This document shows positions 35,535 to 45,186 of a DNA stretch of 64,000 bases, one piece after another. This DNA comes from Sphingobacterium kitahiroshimense (GTDB taxonomy: Bacteria; Bacteroidota; Bacteroidia; Sphingobacteriales; Sphingobacteriaceae): contig NZ_JAOQNK010000001.1 of NCBI RefSeq assembly GCF_025961315.1, positions 6,014,001 to 6,078,000 on the forward strand, read 5' to 3'. Made by a program: the position numbers and the translations under genes. The notes under the pieces were generated by a model that searched no databases, was not told the DNA's origin, and was given only the letters and a program-made list of their open reading frames with translations. The first letter of the stretch is position 1. Each line of letters opens with the position of its first letter.

Positions 35535-37208
35535 ATGAAGAAAGCTTATGTGATCGGCTTAGATTACGGTAGTGATTCCGTTCGATCGGTTTTAGTAGAT
35601 GCGGATAATGGCGTAGAGATATCTAGTGCAGTTTTTTACTATCCGCGATGGAACAGCGGAGAGTTTTGTGATCCGGTGACAAGTCAATTTCGGCAGCATC
35701 CTTTAGATTATATTGAAGGATTGGAATTTACAATACTTGAATGTCTTCAAAAGTCAGGTAATGCTGAAATTGCCAAATCTGTAAAAGCAATTTCTATTGA
35801 TACAACTGGTTCTACTCCTATAGCAGTTGATGAAAAGGGTATTCCTCTTGCTTTAACTGAACGTTTTGCTAATAATCCGAATGCCATGTTTGTTCTTTGG
35901 AAAGATCATACGGCCGTTAGGGAAGCTCAGGAAATTAATGATCATGCTCAAAAATATGATATCGATTATTTAAAATATGTTGGTGGAATTTATTCATCGG
36001 AGTGGTTCTGGGCAAAGCTACTGCATGTGCTTCGTGATGATCAGGAAGTGCGCAATGCACTCTATACTTGGGTCGAACATTGTGATTATATACCGTTTTT
36101 ATTGACAGGAGGCAAACGTGCCCAAGACATTAAGCGTAGTGTCTGTTCAGCAGGGCATAAGTCTTTATGGGCCGCTGAGTTTGGTGGTCTTCCTCCGAAT
36201 CAATTTTTTGCAGAACTGGATCCGTATTTAGATGGTATGGTAGATCGTTTATTTACCGATACGCATACTGCAGCCGAATCTGCCGGAACACTTTCGGAGG
36301 AATGGGCAACCCGATTGGGTCTTTCTACTGAAGTAGTTGTTGGTGTAGGTGCTTTCGACTGTCATATGGGAGCAGTAGGCGGACAGATTGAGCCGTATTA
36401 TTTAAGTAAAGTGATGGGAACGTCGACTTGTGACATGTTAGTCGCTCCGCATGATGAGGTTGGTGAAACCCTTGTAAAGGGTATATGTGGACAGGTGGCT
36501 GGATCGATTATCCCTGGCATGATTGGTATGGAAGCGGGTCAGTCGGCTTTTGGCGATGCTTATGCTTGGTTTAAGCAAGTACTATCATGGCCATTCGCTA
36601 ATATAATTGCACAATCTAATGATATTTCACCAGCAGATAAAGTAAAGATCGCTAACCTAATTGATACACAATTGATTCCTGAGTTAAGTCGAAAAGCTGA
36701 AGCACTACCAGTCACAGAATCCTCAGAATTGGCAATAGATTGGTTTAATGGACGTAGGACACCAGATGCTGATCAGACTTTAAAAGGTGCGTTATTGGGT
36801 CTTCATCTAGGGACAGATGCAGTGCGAATTTTTCGATCAATCGTCGAAGCGACTTGTTTTGGTGCCAAAAGTATTGCAGATCGTTTTGTTGAGCAAGGTG
36901 TACCGGTGAAGGGATTAATCGGGTTAGGTGGCGTTGCAAAGAAATCTCCTTATATCATGCAGACGATGGCTGATGTTATGAATATGCCTATTCGTATTCA
37001 TAAATCTGAACAGACTTGCGCTATGGGAGCAGCTATGTTTGCTGCTACAGCTGCTGGTATTTATGCAAAGGTTGAAGATGCAATGGAAGCTATGGGACAG
37101 GGTTTTGAAAAAACGTATGAGCCTCGTCCAGAAATGGTCGCAATCTATGCCAAAAGATATGAACATTACAAGAGTCTTGGTGCTTTTATCGTAGAAACCA
37201 AACATTAA
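35535..37208 (+). CDS. araB: L-ribulokinase
   Basis: A 557-residue FGGY-family kinase that phosphorylates L-ribulose at C5 with ATP. N-terminal ATPase motif GLDYGSDSVRSVLVD, the catalytic-base region VGVGAFDCHMGAVGGQ with its Asp, the ATP-binding GLGGVAKKSPYIMQ, and length all fit AraB rather than a xylulokinase. It is the first gene of the arabinose operon, followed 71 bp later by araD and then araA. The AraR box 94 bp upstream gives the likely control. Confidence 0.95.
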   Translation: MKKAYVIGLDYGSDSVRSVLVDADNGVEISSAVFYYPRWNSGEFCDPVTSQFRQHPLDYIEGLEFTILECLQKSGNAEIAKSVKAISIDTTGSTPIAVDEKGIPLALTERFANNPNAMFVLWKDHTAVREAQEINDHAQKYDIDYLKYVGGIYSSEWFWAKLLHVLRDDQEVRNALYTWVEHCDYIPFLLTGGKRAQDIKRSVCSAGHKSLWAAEFGGLPPNQFFAELDPYLDGMVDRLFTDTHTAAESAGTLSEEWATRLGLSTEVVVGVGAFDCHMGAVGGQIEPYYLSKVMGTSTCDMLVAPHDEVGETLVKGICGQVAGSIIPGMIGMEAGQSAFGDAYAWFKQVLSWPFANIIAQSNDISPADKVKIANLIDTQLIPELSRKAEALPVTESSELAIDWFNGRRTPDADQTLKGALLGLHLGTDAVRIFRSIVEATCFGAKSIADRFVEQGVPVKGLIGLGGVAKKSPYIMQTMADVMNMPIRIHKSEQTCAMGAAMFAATAAGIYAKVEDAMEAMGQGFEKTYEPRPEMVAIYAKRYEHYKSLGAFIVETKH

Positions 37209-37279
37209 TTGTGGCGAAGTAGCGCCTTATTCGTCGCTTCTTATATATATGATTTTTTAATTTTTTGAACTATAAAATA

Positions 37280-37978
37280 ATGATTTATACAGACATAAAA
37301 GAAGAAGCTTTTCATTGCAATATGCAATTGCCTAAATTGGGATTGGTGCTTTTTACTTTTGGAAATGTTAGCGTTGCGGATCGTGATCGTGCCGTGTTTG
37401 CAATTAAACCTAGTGGTGTACCCTATGATGAATTGACTCCAGATCATATGGTCATTGTTGATTTTGAGGGGCGTGTGGTAGAGGGGAAGCTGAGACCTTC
37501 ATCTGATACGCAAACTCATGCTGTGCTTTACAAACACTGGACGGAGGTAGGTGGTATTACACATACGCATTCTACTTATGCAACTGCTTGGGCACAGAGC
37601 CAACGTGATATTCCAATTTTTGGAACGACTCACGCAGATCACTTAACAACAGACATTCCGTGTGCGTCACCCATGGATGATCAAATGATAATGGGGAATT
37701 ATGAATATGAAACGGGATTTCAGATTATAAATCATTTTGATGAACATAAACTCGATTATAAAGAAGTTGAAATGGTTTTAGTAGGAAATCATGCTCCATT
37801 TACATGGGGGAAAACCGGTGCTAAATCGGTATATAATAGTGCAGTTTTGGAAACGGTGGCACAAATGGCTTTGTTGACAGAACAGATTAATGCGAAAGCG
37901 CCACGCCTGAAAGATGCTTTGATCAAAAAGCATTATGAACGTAAGCATGGCGGAGCTTCGTATTATGGGCAAGAGTAA
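37280..37978 (+). CDS. araD: L-ribulose-5-phosphate 4-epimerase
   Basis: A 232-residue class II aldolase-fold enzyme that inverts C4 of L-ribulose 5-phosphate to give D-xylulose 5-phosphate. I choose ATG 37280; a TTG at 37265 is five codons longer and unnecessary. Signatures: LVLFTFGNVSVADRD, AIKPSGVPYDEL (phosphate-binding), zinc ligands in THTHSTYATAWA, and the distal HAPFTWG His with the catalytic Tyr region. Length is that of AraD. It lies between araB and araA in the operon. Confidence 0.95.
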   Translation: MIYTDIKEEAFHCNMQLPKLGLVLFTFGNVSVADRDRAVFAIKPSGVPYDELTPDHMVIVDFEGRVVEGKLRPSSDTQTHAVLYKHWTEVGGITHTHSTYATAWAQSQRDIPIFGTTHADHLTTDIPCASPMDDQMIMGNYEYETGFQIINHFDEHKLDYKEVEMVLVGNHAPFTWGKTGAKSVYNSAVLETVAQMALLTEQINAKAPRLKDALIKKHYERKHGGASYYGQE

Positions 37979-38055
37979 AAAGAATAAATAATCAAATATA
38001 AACGAATAAAATTGAAAGGAGATTGGACCTAAAGCCAATCAAGAAATTATAAACT

Positions 38056-39558
38056 ATGAATATCGATTTAAATAAATTGGAAGTTTGGTTCGTTACTGGG
38101 AGCCAAGATTTATATGGTGAAGAGACCTTAAAACAGGTGGCTTTACATGCTGAAGAAGTAGCTCAATATTTTTCGGCACATAGGGAGATCCCTGTACAGG
38201 TAGTATACAAACCCATTGTCAAAAATAGTGAAGAAATATACAGTACTTTAACTGCAGCTAATGCTGCAGCAAACTGTATCGGTTTGATTACATGGATGCA
38301 TACATTCTCACCTGCAAAAATGTGGATTAGAGGGTTGCAGGCTTTACAGAAACCATTACTTCACCTGCATACGCAATATAACCGTGATATTCCTTGGAGT
38401 ACGATGGATATGGATTTTATGAATCTAAACCAAAGTGCACATGGCGATCGTGAGTTTGGTCATATTGTGACCCGATTGAATATCGGTAGAAAAGTAGTTA
38501 CTGGTCACTGGAAAGATGAGGAGGTAATTGAACGCATAAATGTGTGGGTACGTGCAGCTGCTGCTTGGCATGATTGGCAGGGGGCGAAATTTGTCCGTTT
38601 TGGTGATAACATGCGTTATGTTGCGGTTACTGATGGGGATAAAGTGTCGGCTGAGACGCAATTTGGATTTTCAGTGAATACCTACGCCGTTGGCGATCTT
38701 GTCGCGGTAGTAGATGCGGTTACGGAATCGGAAATTGATACTTTACTGCAGGAGTACGAGGCCACTTATGATCTCGCAGCTAATGTAGTAGCAGGAGGAG
38801 AGCAACGCCAAAGTTTGGTAGAGGCAGCCCGTATTGAGCTTGGATTGAGGAAGTTTTTAGAATCTGGCAATTATAAAGGATTTACCGATACTTTTGAAGA
38901 TCTTCACGGTCTTGTACAACTGCCTGGATTAGCCGTACAGCGATTGATGGCTGAAGGATATGGATTTGCCGGAGAAGGTGATTGGAAAACACCCGCATTG
39001 GTGCGTGCATGTAAAGTAATGGGTGCTGGTTTGCCGGGTACTACAGCTTTTATGGAAGACTACACATATCATTTTGATCCTGAGAATGAAATGGTACTCG
39101 GTTCGCATATGCTTGAGGTGGATCCAGCTTTAGCAGCTGATAAGCCTCGAATAGAAGTACATCCGTTGGGAATTGGCGGTAAGGCTGATCCTGCGCGTTT
39201 GGTGTTTGATGGCTTAAGTGGTCCTGCTTTGAATGCCTCACTGATTGATTTAGGAACTCGTTTTCGCTTGATCGTCAATAAAGTGATCGGTGTCGATGTG
39301 AAAGAGGAGTTGCCTAAATTGCCGGTGGCACGGGTTCTATGGAAACCCCTTCCGGATATGAAAACTGCTTGTAGTGCCTGGATCTATGCTGGTGGGGCTC
39401 ATCATACTGCTTATAGTTTGAGTTTAAAACCTGAATATCTGGAAGATTTTGCCCGTATTGCTGGACTGGAGTATGTCGCTATTGATGAAAACACGACGTT
39501 AACGCATCTGGAAAACCAGTTGAAGTGGAATGAACTCTATTTTTTAATGAAGAAATAA
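38056..39558 (+). CDS. araA: L-arabinose isomerase
   Basis: A 500-residue metal-dependent isomerase converting L-arabinose to L-ribulose. Diagnostic features: WFVTGSQDLYGEETL at the N-terminus, ITWMHTFSPAKMW, LHLHTQYNRDIPW, GFAGEGDWKTPAL with a metal-ligand Glu, the MEDYTYHF segment with a second Glu, and the metal-ligand histidines in GSHMLEVDP and AGGAHHT. Length is typical. It is followed by a hairpin (39567-39599) before the sugar symporter gene. Confidence 0.97.
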   Translation: MNIDLNKLEVWFVTGSQDLYGEETLKQVALHAEEVAQYFSAHREIPVQVVYKPIVKNSEEIYSTLTAANAAANCIGLITWMHTFSPAKMWIRGLQALQKPLLHLHTQYNRDIPWSTMDMDFMNLNQSAHGDREFGHIVTRLNIGRKVVTGHWKDEEVIERINVWVRAAAAWHDWQGAKFVRFGDNMRYVAVTDGDKVSAETQFGFSVNTYAVGDLVAVVDAVTESEIDTLLQEYEATYDLAANVVAGGEQRQSLVEAARIELGLRKFLESGNYKGFTDTFEDLHGLVQLPGLAVQRLMAEGYGFAGEGDWKTPALVRACKVMGAGLPGTTAFMEDYTYHFDPENEMVLGSHMLEVDPALAADKPRIEVHPLGIGGKADPARLVFDGLSGPALNASLIDLGTRFRLIVNKVIGVDVKEELPKLPVARVLWKPLPDMKTACSAWIYAGGAHHTAYSLSLKPEYLEDFARIAGLEYVAIDENTTLTHLENQLKWNELYFLMKK

Positions 39559-39566
39559 ACGGAATG

Positions 39567-39599
39567 GTCCTGCGCCTTTCTTAATAAAAGGAGTAGGAC
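39567..39599 (+). promoter_or_regulatory. Intercistronic hairpin between araA and the symporter gene
   Basis: GTCCTGCGCCTTT/AAAGGAGTAGGAC, 11 of 13 pairs, in the 66-bp gap between the genes. With no T-run it is better read as an mRNA-stability or partial-attenuation element than as a full terminator. Confidence 0.5.
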
Positions 39600-39624
39600 T
39601 TCATCATAAGCAAATCGCAATACT

Positions 39625-41325
39625 ATGGATAAATTTGCAACAGTAGATTACATTATTTTTGTCGTCTACTTTATTATTGTAGCCGGATATGGCTTCTGGA
39701 TATACAGTAGAAAAACAGCAGCCAACAATAGTAGTAAAGACTATTTCTTGGCAGAGGGTTCATTGACCTGGTGGGCTATTGGAGCCTCATTGATTGCTTC
39801 CAATATATCTGCCGAACAATTTATTGGTATGAGTGGAAATGGTTTTGAAGTCGGTATTGCCGTTGCGGCTTACGAACTCATTGCAGCTGTGGCTTTAATT
39901 ATTGTAGCCGTGTGGTTTATACCGGTTTATCTTAAGAATAAGATCTTTACAATGCCTCAGTTTTTAAACAATCGGTATAATGAAACGACCAGTCTGATCA
40001 TGGCAGTTTTTTGGCTTTTCTTATATGTGTTTGTCAACCTAACGTCGATCTTATACCTGGGCGCAATCGCTATATCGAGTATGGCTGGTGGAGGAGATAG
40101 TTTTCACTTGATTATGGTGGCCTTAGCTGTTTTTGCCGTCATTATTACCTTAGGAGGTATGCGGGTCATCGGTTTTACCGATGTGATCCAAGTGGTGGTT
40201 TTGATTATCGGAGGTATCGCTACGACTTACGTTGCATTAACCTTGGTAAGTGAGCACTTCGGCCTTGGTAAGGATGTCTTGGCAGGTTTTAATAAACTCA
40301 TGGAAGATTCACCTAAGCATTTTGAAATGATCGTGGATAAACCCGGAGTTGGGGCTACACAAGAAGAGATTAACAAATACCTCATGTTGCCAGGGATAGG
40401 GATGTACCTAGCTGGTATCTGGATTGTGAACTTGAACTATTGGGGTTGTAACCAATACATCACACAACGTGCTTTGGGAGCTGATCTAAAAACTGCCCGT
40501 ATGGGTATTTTATTTGCCGGGCTTTTGAAGTTATTGATGCCACTTATCGTCATGCTACCTGGAATTGCCGCGTATGTGCTTTATAAAAATGGTGCATTGC
40601 AAGAGGAGATGGCACCAGGAGGGGTATTTCATGCTGACAATGCGTATTCCGCTATTCTAGGTCATTTACCAAATGGTATGAAAGGTTTAGCACTTGCGGC
40701 ACTAACGGCTGCTATCGTTGCCGGTTTAGCGGGTAAAGCAAATAGTATTGCTACTATTTATACGTTGGATATCTATAAAAAATACATCAATGCCGGAGCA
40801 TCTGAATCGAAGATGGTGTGGGTAGGTAAAATTACAATTGTCGTTTCTATTCTTGTAGCTGTATTGTTTACTTGGAATGATACCTTAGGCATTGGAGGTG
40901 CCGGTGGATTTACCTTTATTCAAAAATATACGGGCTTTATTAGTCCAGGTGTGTTTGCTATGTTTTTATTGGGAATGTTCTGGAAACGTACCACTGGTCC
41001 TGCTGCAATCACGGGATTGGTTTCGGGATTTGGTTTATCGATCTTTTTCAATGAATTTGCGACAAAAGTATTTGGTCCTGAAACTTGGCTGTATACAGCC
41101 TACATCAATAAAAGTGGTCATTACGAAATTCCATTTCAAATCTGTATGGGACTAGCTTTTGCTTTTACGTTAGCCTTGATGATCGGTGTTAGCTTATTTG
41201 GTCCAAAAGAGAATCCAAAGGCATTTGTACTGGACAAAAAAATGTTCAAAGTAGAGCCATCGATTTTGGTATTGATTGTGGTAACACTCTTATTAGTAAC
41301 AGCTATATATGTGCGTTTTTGGTAG
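39625..41325 (+). CDS. Sodium/sugar symporter, SSS family
   Basis: A 566-residue inner-membrane symporter with about 14 helices, related to SGLT/vSGLT proteins. Family-typical segments: DYFLAEGSLTWWAIGASLIASNISAEQFIGMSG at the start is broken here into recognisable pieces (Asn-Ile-Ser near the Na+ site), GGMRVIGFTDVIQ, and NSIATIYTLDIY. It probably carries L-arabinose (or a related pentose) with Na+ because it sits between araA and the mutarotase gene and is the only inner-membrane sugar carrier in the locus. The substrate is inferred from context. Confidence 0.92.
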   Translation: MDKFATVDYIIFVVYFIIVAGYGFWIYSRKTAANNSSKDYFLAEGSLTWWAIGASLIASNISAEQFIGMSGNGFEVGIAVAAYELIAAVALIIVAVWFIPVYLKNKIFTMPQFLNNRYNETTSLIMAVFWLFLYVFVNLTSILYLGAIAISSMAGGGDSFHLIMVALAVFAVIITLGGMRVIGFTDVIQVVVLIIGGIATTYVALTLVSEHFGLGKDVLAGFNKLMEDSPKHFEMIVDKPGVGATQEEINKYLMLPGIGMYLAGIWIVNLNYWGCNQYITQRALGADLKTARMGILFAGLLKLLMPLIVMLPGIAAYVLYKNGALQEEMAPGGVFHADNAYSAILGHLPNGMKGLALAALTAAIVAGLAGKANSIATIYTLDIYKKYINAGASESKMVWVGKITIVVSILVAVLFTWNDTLGIGGAGGFTFIQKYTGFISPGVFAMFLLGMFWKRTTGPAAITGLVSGFGLSIFFNEFATKVFGPETWLYTAYINKSGHYEIPFQICMGLAFAFTLALMIGVSLFGPKENPKAFVLDKKMFKVEPSILVLIVVTLLLVTAIYVRFW

Positions 41326-41362
41326 ATGTAATAATGATTAATCAATTGTAAATCATAACAAT

Positions 41363-42505
41363 ATGAATAGTAAAATTATAAATGGTATTTTGTTGACGTC
41401 CGCATTGGCATGTGGTTGCCAACAGACCTCGAATAAACAGCATACGACTGAAAAAACAGATTCCGTGGATACGTCTTTTGATTCGGTTATCGATAGTAAA
41501 GATGTCAAATTGTATACATTAACGAATGGCAAGCTTAAAGCTGCGCTGACAAATTATGGTGCAAGGTTAGTGAACTTACAGGTTCCGGATAAAGCCGGCA
41601 ACTTGACAGATGTGATCCTTGGTTATGACAGTGCTGCGGAGTATAAAGCTAATGCGAGTAATTTTTATGGGGCTATCGTAGGTCGTTATGGAAATAGAAT
41701 CGGGGATGCAACTTTCACTTTGCAGGGAGTTAAATACGAACTGGAGAAGAATGATGGAAAAAACTCCCTGCATGGGGGTACTCATGGTGTTTATAATCAG
41801 GTATGGGATGTCGCGAACAGTTCGGATTCATCCATTACCTTCACTTATCTTTCTCCTGATGGAGAGGCAGGTTATCCTGGTGAAGTGAAAATGCAAGTAA
41901 CCTATACCTTAAGTCATACCGGTGGCTTGGTCATGGATTATCAAGCAAATACGGATAAAGAGACGGTACTAAACCTAACGAACCATGCTTATTTCAACCT
42001 AAATGGTGCAGGATCTGCAACGATACTGGATCATGAGCTCCAAATCGATGCTGCAGCTATTACGGAAGTGGATGATACCTTGATACCGACTGGAAAGAGT
42101 ATTCAAGTCGCGGGAACACCATTTGACTTCCGTAAAGGATTTGTCATCGGCGATCGTATTGAAACAGATAATGCTCAGTTGAAGATCGGAAAAGGGTATG
42201 ATCATAACTTTGAATTGTCTCAAGCGGCTGGTTTTAGAAAGGTTGCTTCTGTGTATGCGCCGAAAACGGGAATAGAAATGCAGGTATTGACTACAGAACC
42301 GGGTTTACAGTTTTATAGTGGCAATTTCATGAAGGACACTGATCCTAAAGGAAAAGGTGGTTTGGCATATCCGTTCCGTTCTGCATTTTGTTTAGAAACA
42401 CAGCATTATCCCGATGCTCCTAATCATCCTGCTTTTGCTTCGACAGTATTGAAACCAGAGCAGACTTATAGCACGAAATCGGAATATAGATTTACGATAA
42501 AATAA
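41363..42505 (+). CDS. Aldose 1-epimerase (mutarotase) lipoprotein
   Basis: A 380-residue galactose-mutarotase-fold protein with an N-terminal lipoprotein signal (MNSKIINGILLTSALACGC; lipobox LAC or ACGC, Cys17 or Cys19). It interconverts alpha and beta anomers of free aldoses. Catalytic residues are visible: NDGKNSLHGG, LTNHAYFNL with the catalytic His, and Glu in AFCLETQHYPDAPNH. Surface location and position between the symporter and GH51 genes suggest that it prepares released arabinose or galactose for uptake. Confidence 0.93.
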   Translation: MNSKIINGILLTSALACGCQQTSNKQHTTEKTDSVDTSFDSVIDSKDVKLYTLTNGKLKAALTNYGARLVNLQVPDKAGNLTDVILGYDSAAEYKANASNFYGAIVGRYGNRIGDATFTLQGVKYELEKNDGKNSLHGGTHGVYNQVWDVANSSDSSITFTYLSPDGEAGYPGEVKMQVTYTLSHTGGLVMDYQANTDKETVLNLTNHAYFNLNGAGSATILDHELQIDAAAITEVDDTLIPTGKSIQVAGTPFDFRKGFVIGDRIETDNAQLKIGKGYDHNFELSQAAGFRKVASVYAPKTGIEMQVLTTEPGLQFYSGNFMKDTDPKGKGGLAYPFRSAFCLETQHYPDAPNHPAFASTVLKPEQTYSTKSEYRFTIK

Positions 42506-42511
42506 AATAGG

Positions 42512-44473
42512 ATGAAAAAAATTGAGCTATTACTAGCAGCTTTAATGGCTGGTTCTACACCTTTGTTTGCACAGAGTCCTGTCAATCTTAAAGTAGACCT
42601 TGATCAGCCTGCCGGAAAGATGTCACCAGATATGTGGGGTGTTTTCTTTGAAGATATTAACATGGGTGCCGATGGTGGGATATACGCCGAATTGATTAAA
42701 AATCGTTCATTCGAATTTAATGAACCTTGGATGGGTTGGAAAAAACTGACCAAAGAACCTGAGGGAGCGTTTCTGATTTTAAACAACAGCAAACGAAAAG
42801 GTAATCCGCGTTCATTGAAGATCCATAACCCAAAGGGTGTGCAACTAGGAATACAAAATGAAGGGTTCCGTGGTATGGGAATTAAGAAAGGGGAGCAGTA
42901 TGAGTTTTCGTTACTCTTTAAACAAGCAACTGCCGGAATGCGTATTCGTGTTGAGTTGCTGGATGATCAGGATAAAGTGGTCGGAAATAGTAGTTTAATA
43001 TTGTCTAGTGGAAGTGATTGGAAAAGTAGTTCTGCGAAGTTTACGGCTTCAGAGACTGTTGCTAAAGGCAAGTTAAATGTCTGGATCGAAGGAGTTGGAG
43101 ATGCAGAACTTGATATGATTTCTCTTTTCCCGACGGAGACTTGGAAAAATAGACCTAAAGGTTTGCGGAAAGATATGGTACAGATGCTGGCCGATATGAA
43201 GCCTGGATTTATTCGTTTTCCCGGTGGTTGTATTGTGGAAGGTAGGGATTTAGCGAGCCGTTTTCAATGGAAAAAGACGGTCGGCCCGATCGAGGAACGC
43301 GAATTGATTATCAACCGTTGGAATACTGAGTTTAAGCACAGACCAGCTCCAGATTATTTTCAAACTTTTGGTTTGGGTTTTTACGAATATTTCTTAATGG
43401 CTGAAGATATTGGAGCTAAGGCGGTACCGATCTTAAATTGCGGGATGGCCTGTCAGTTTAATACGGCAGAGCTTGTTCCGATGGATGAGTTGGACACCTA
43501 TGTACAGGATGCATTGGATCTGATTGAGTTTGCCAATGGGGCAGTTACAACGACCTGGGGTAAACTTCGTTCGGACATGGGGCATCCGGCTCCTTTCAAC
43601 CTTGAAATGCTTGGTGTAGGAAATGAAAATTGGGGACCTCAGTATATAGAGCGTTTAGCTGCATTCAAAAAGGTTTTAAACGAGAAGCATCCTGAAATAG
43701 CCATTATTGCTAGTTCCGGTACAGATCCCGATGGCGAGCGTTTTGCTTATTTGGATGAGCAGCTACGGGATATGAAGATTGATATTATTGATGAGCACTA
43801 TTATAGACCACCAACGTGGTTTTTATCCAGTGTCTCCCGTTATGATGATTATGACCGTAACGGCCCGAAAGTGTTTGCTGGAGAATATGCTTCGCACACC
43901 ACCCGACCTAATGGCCCTGGCCGTAGTACTTGGGAAGCGGCGCTTTCAGAGGCAGCTTTCTTGACCGGACTGGAACGAAATGCAGATGTCGTGCAAATGG
44001 CATCGTACGCGCCATTATTTGGTCATGTCGATGGTTGGCAATGGACCCCAGACTTGATTTGGGTCGATAATCTACATGCATACGGTACGCCAAGTTATCA
44101 GGTACAGAAATTGTACTCGACCAATAAGGGGACTGATATTATCCCCGTTAAATGGAATGGCGATGCGGTTGCAGGGAAGGATAGTTTGTTTGCATCTTCT
44201 GTATATGATAGTGCAAAGAAGGAGTTGATCATCAAATTTGTTAATTATAATAGTAAACCGGTACAGGTTAATTTTGATATCAATTCGAAGAAAAAAATGA
44301 AACAGGCAGCTGTAAAAACGACCTTGGCAAATGCGGACTTGAGTATTTCGACAAGTTTTGAAGAACCGTTGAAAATACAGCCCAAAGTGGAGCAGGTCAG
44401 CTATAAAGGGAAAAAGATAGTGGATACGTTTGCACCATACTCTTTGACCGTCATTAAGTTGGCTGTTCAATAA
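42512..44473 (+). CDS. GH51 alpha-L-arabinofuranosidase (first copy)
   Basis: A 653-residue secreted enzyme with signal peptide (MKKIELLLAALMAGSTPLFA, then Q). After the leading GH51 sequence (WGVFFEDINMGADGGIYAEL) there is a CBM4-like beta-sandwich insertion (about 75-215), then the catalytic TIM barrel with acid/base Glu372 in GVGNENWG and nucleophile Glu458 in FAGEYAS, and a C-terminal beta domain. It should remove alpha-L-arabinofuranose from arabinan, arabinoxylan or arabinogalactan side chains. It lies 6 bp after the mutarotase gene, so it closes the araBDA-transport operon. A second GH51 gene follows 713 bp later. Confidence 0.94.
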   Translation: MKKIELLLAALMAGSTPLFAQSPVNLKVDLDQPAGKMSPDMWGVFFEDINMGADGGIYAELIKNRSFEFNEPWMGWKKLTKEPEGAFLILNNSKRKGNPRSLKIHNPKGVQLGIQNEGFRGMGIKKGEQYEFSLLFKQATAGMRIRVELLDDQDKVVGNSSLILSSGSDWKSSSAKFTASETVAKGKLNVWIEGVGDAELDMISLFPTETWKNRPKGLRKDMVQMLADMKPGFIRFPGGCIVEGRDLASRFQWKKTVGPIEERELIINRWNTEFKHRPAPDYFQTFGLGFYEYFLMAEDIGAKAVPILNCGMACQFNTAELVPMDELDTYVQDALDLIEFANGAVTTTWGKLRSDMGHPAPFNLEMLGVGNENWGPQYIERLAAFKKVLNEKHPEIAIIASSGTDPDGERFAYLDEQLRDMKIDIIDEHYYRPPTWFLSSVSRYDDYDRNGPKVFAGEYASHTTRPNGPGRSTWEAALSEAAFLTGLERNADVVQMASYAPLFGHVDGWQWTPDLIWVDNLHAYGTPSYQVQKLYSTNKGTDIIPVKWNGDAVAGKDSLFASSVYDSAKKELIIKFVNYNSKPVQVNFDINSKKKMKQAAVKTTLANADLSISTSFEEPLKIQPKVEQVSYKGKKIVDTFAPYSLTVIKLAVQ

Positions 44474-45186
44474 AATAAGTTTTTTACAATGATACGGTCA
44501 TGGGTCGCACGTAGATGCAAATCACCATGAACTAAACGAAGCTTTGTCTTAGACAACGCAGTTATATGATTAACTCCTGAATCCTTCACCTAGGCGTCAG
44601 GTTATAAATATACTCGTGATCGTATCATTGTCTTTACCCTGTCGTGTCTGCAAATATGTGATCAGCATGATGCTGGCATTTGTGGGGTGGGATATGATGT
44701 GAAGTTCTACTTGGTGCCATTTGGAAAAATAAGTACATCACGGTCTTTAAAACTCAGGTGACACAGTCCATCTTGGTTGTGTTGGTACTGTGGGGCAGAT
44801 GCAGTTGTAAATCGGAATCGATGCGATCTCGTAAAGATGATACATTGTGATGGTCTTTAAACCGAAAGGTGAAGCAGGCATATGGTTGTGTTGGCGCTTT
44901 TAGACTGATGTATACAGTTATTTACGTCGTGTCATTTCAACGTGTTCACTGCAACAATAAGACCTTAAAAGCTGAGGTAAAACAGTCAATCTTGATAGGG
45001 TGTGAACTGTTGGACCGATGTTACTTAAAATTCTATTTGGTGCCATCTAGGACTCTTCATGTCATGATAAAAAGAAAGGGTATATAAACACCAGTATTTA
45101 TAATTCATATCGCTACCATTGGCAAGCTATAGCCAATAATGAAGTTATGAACTTGAACATAAATAACTACTACTAATTTTATTCTG
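44474..45186. repeat. Intergenic region with degenerate ~110-bp tandem repeats
   Basis: A 713-bp stretch without a gene between two GH51 genes. It holds at least three imperfect direct repeats beginning GGTCTTTAAA at 44742, GGTCTTTAAA at 44852 and GACCTTAAAA at 44961, spaced 110 and 109 bp, each followed by similar GGTGA/GGTAA-A-CAG and TGTTGG-like sequence. A near-perfect 14-bp inverted repeat (44487-44500 and 44617-44630, 13 of 14 bases) lies upstream. TTGGTGCCAT occurs at both 44711 and 45038. Confidence 0.6.
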
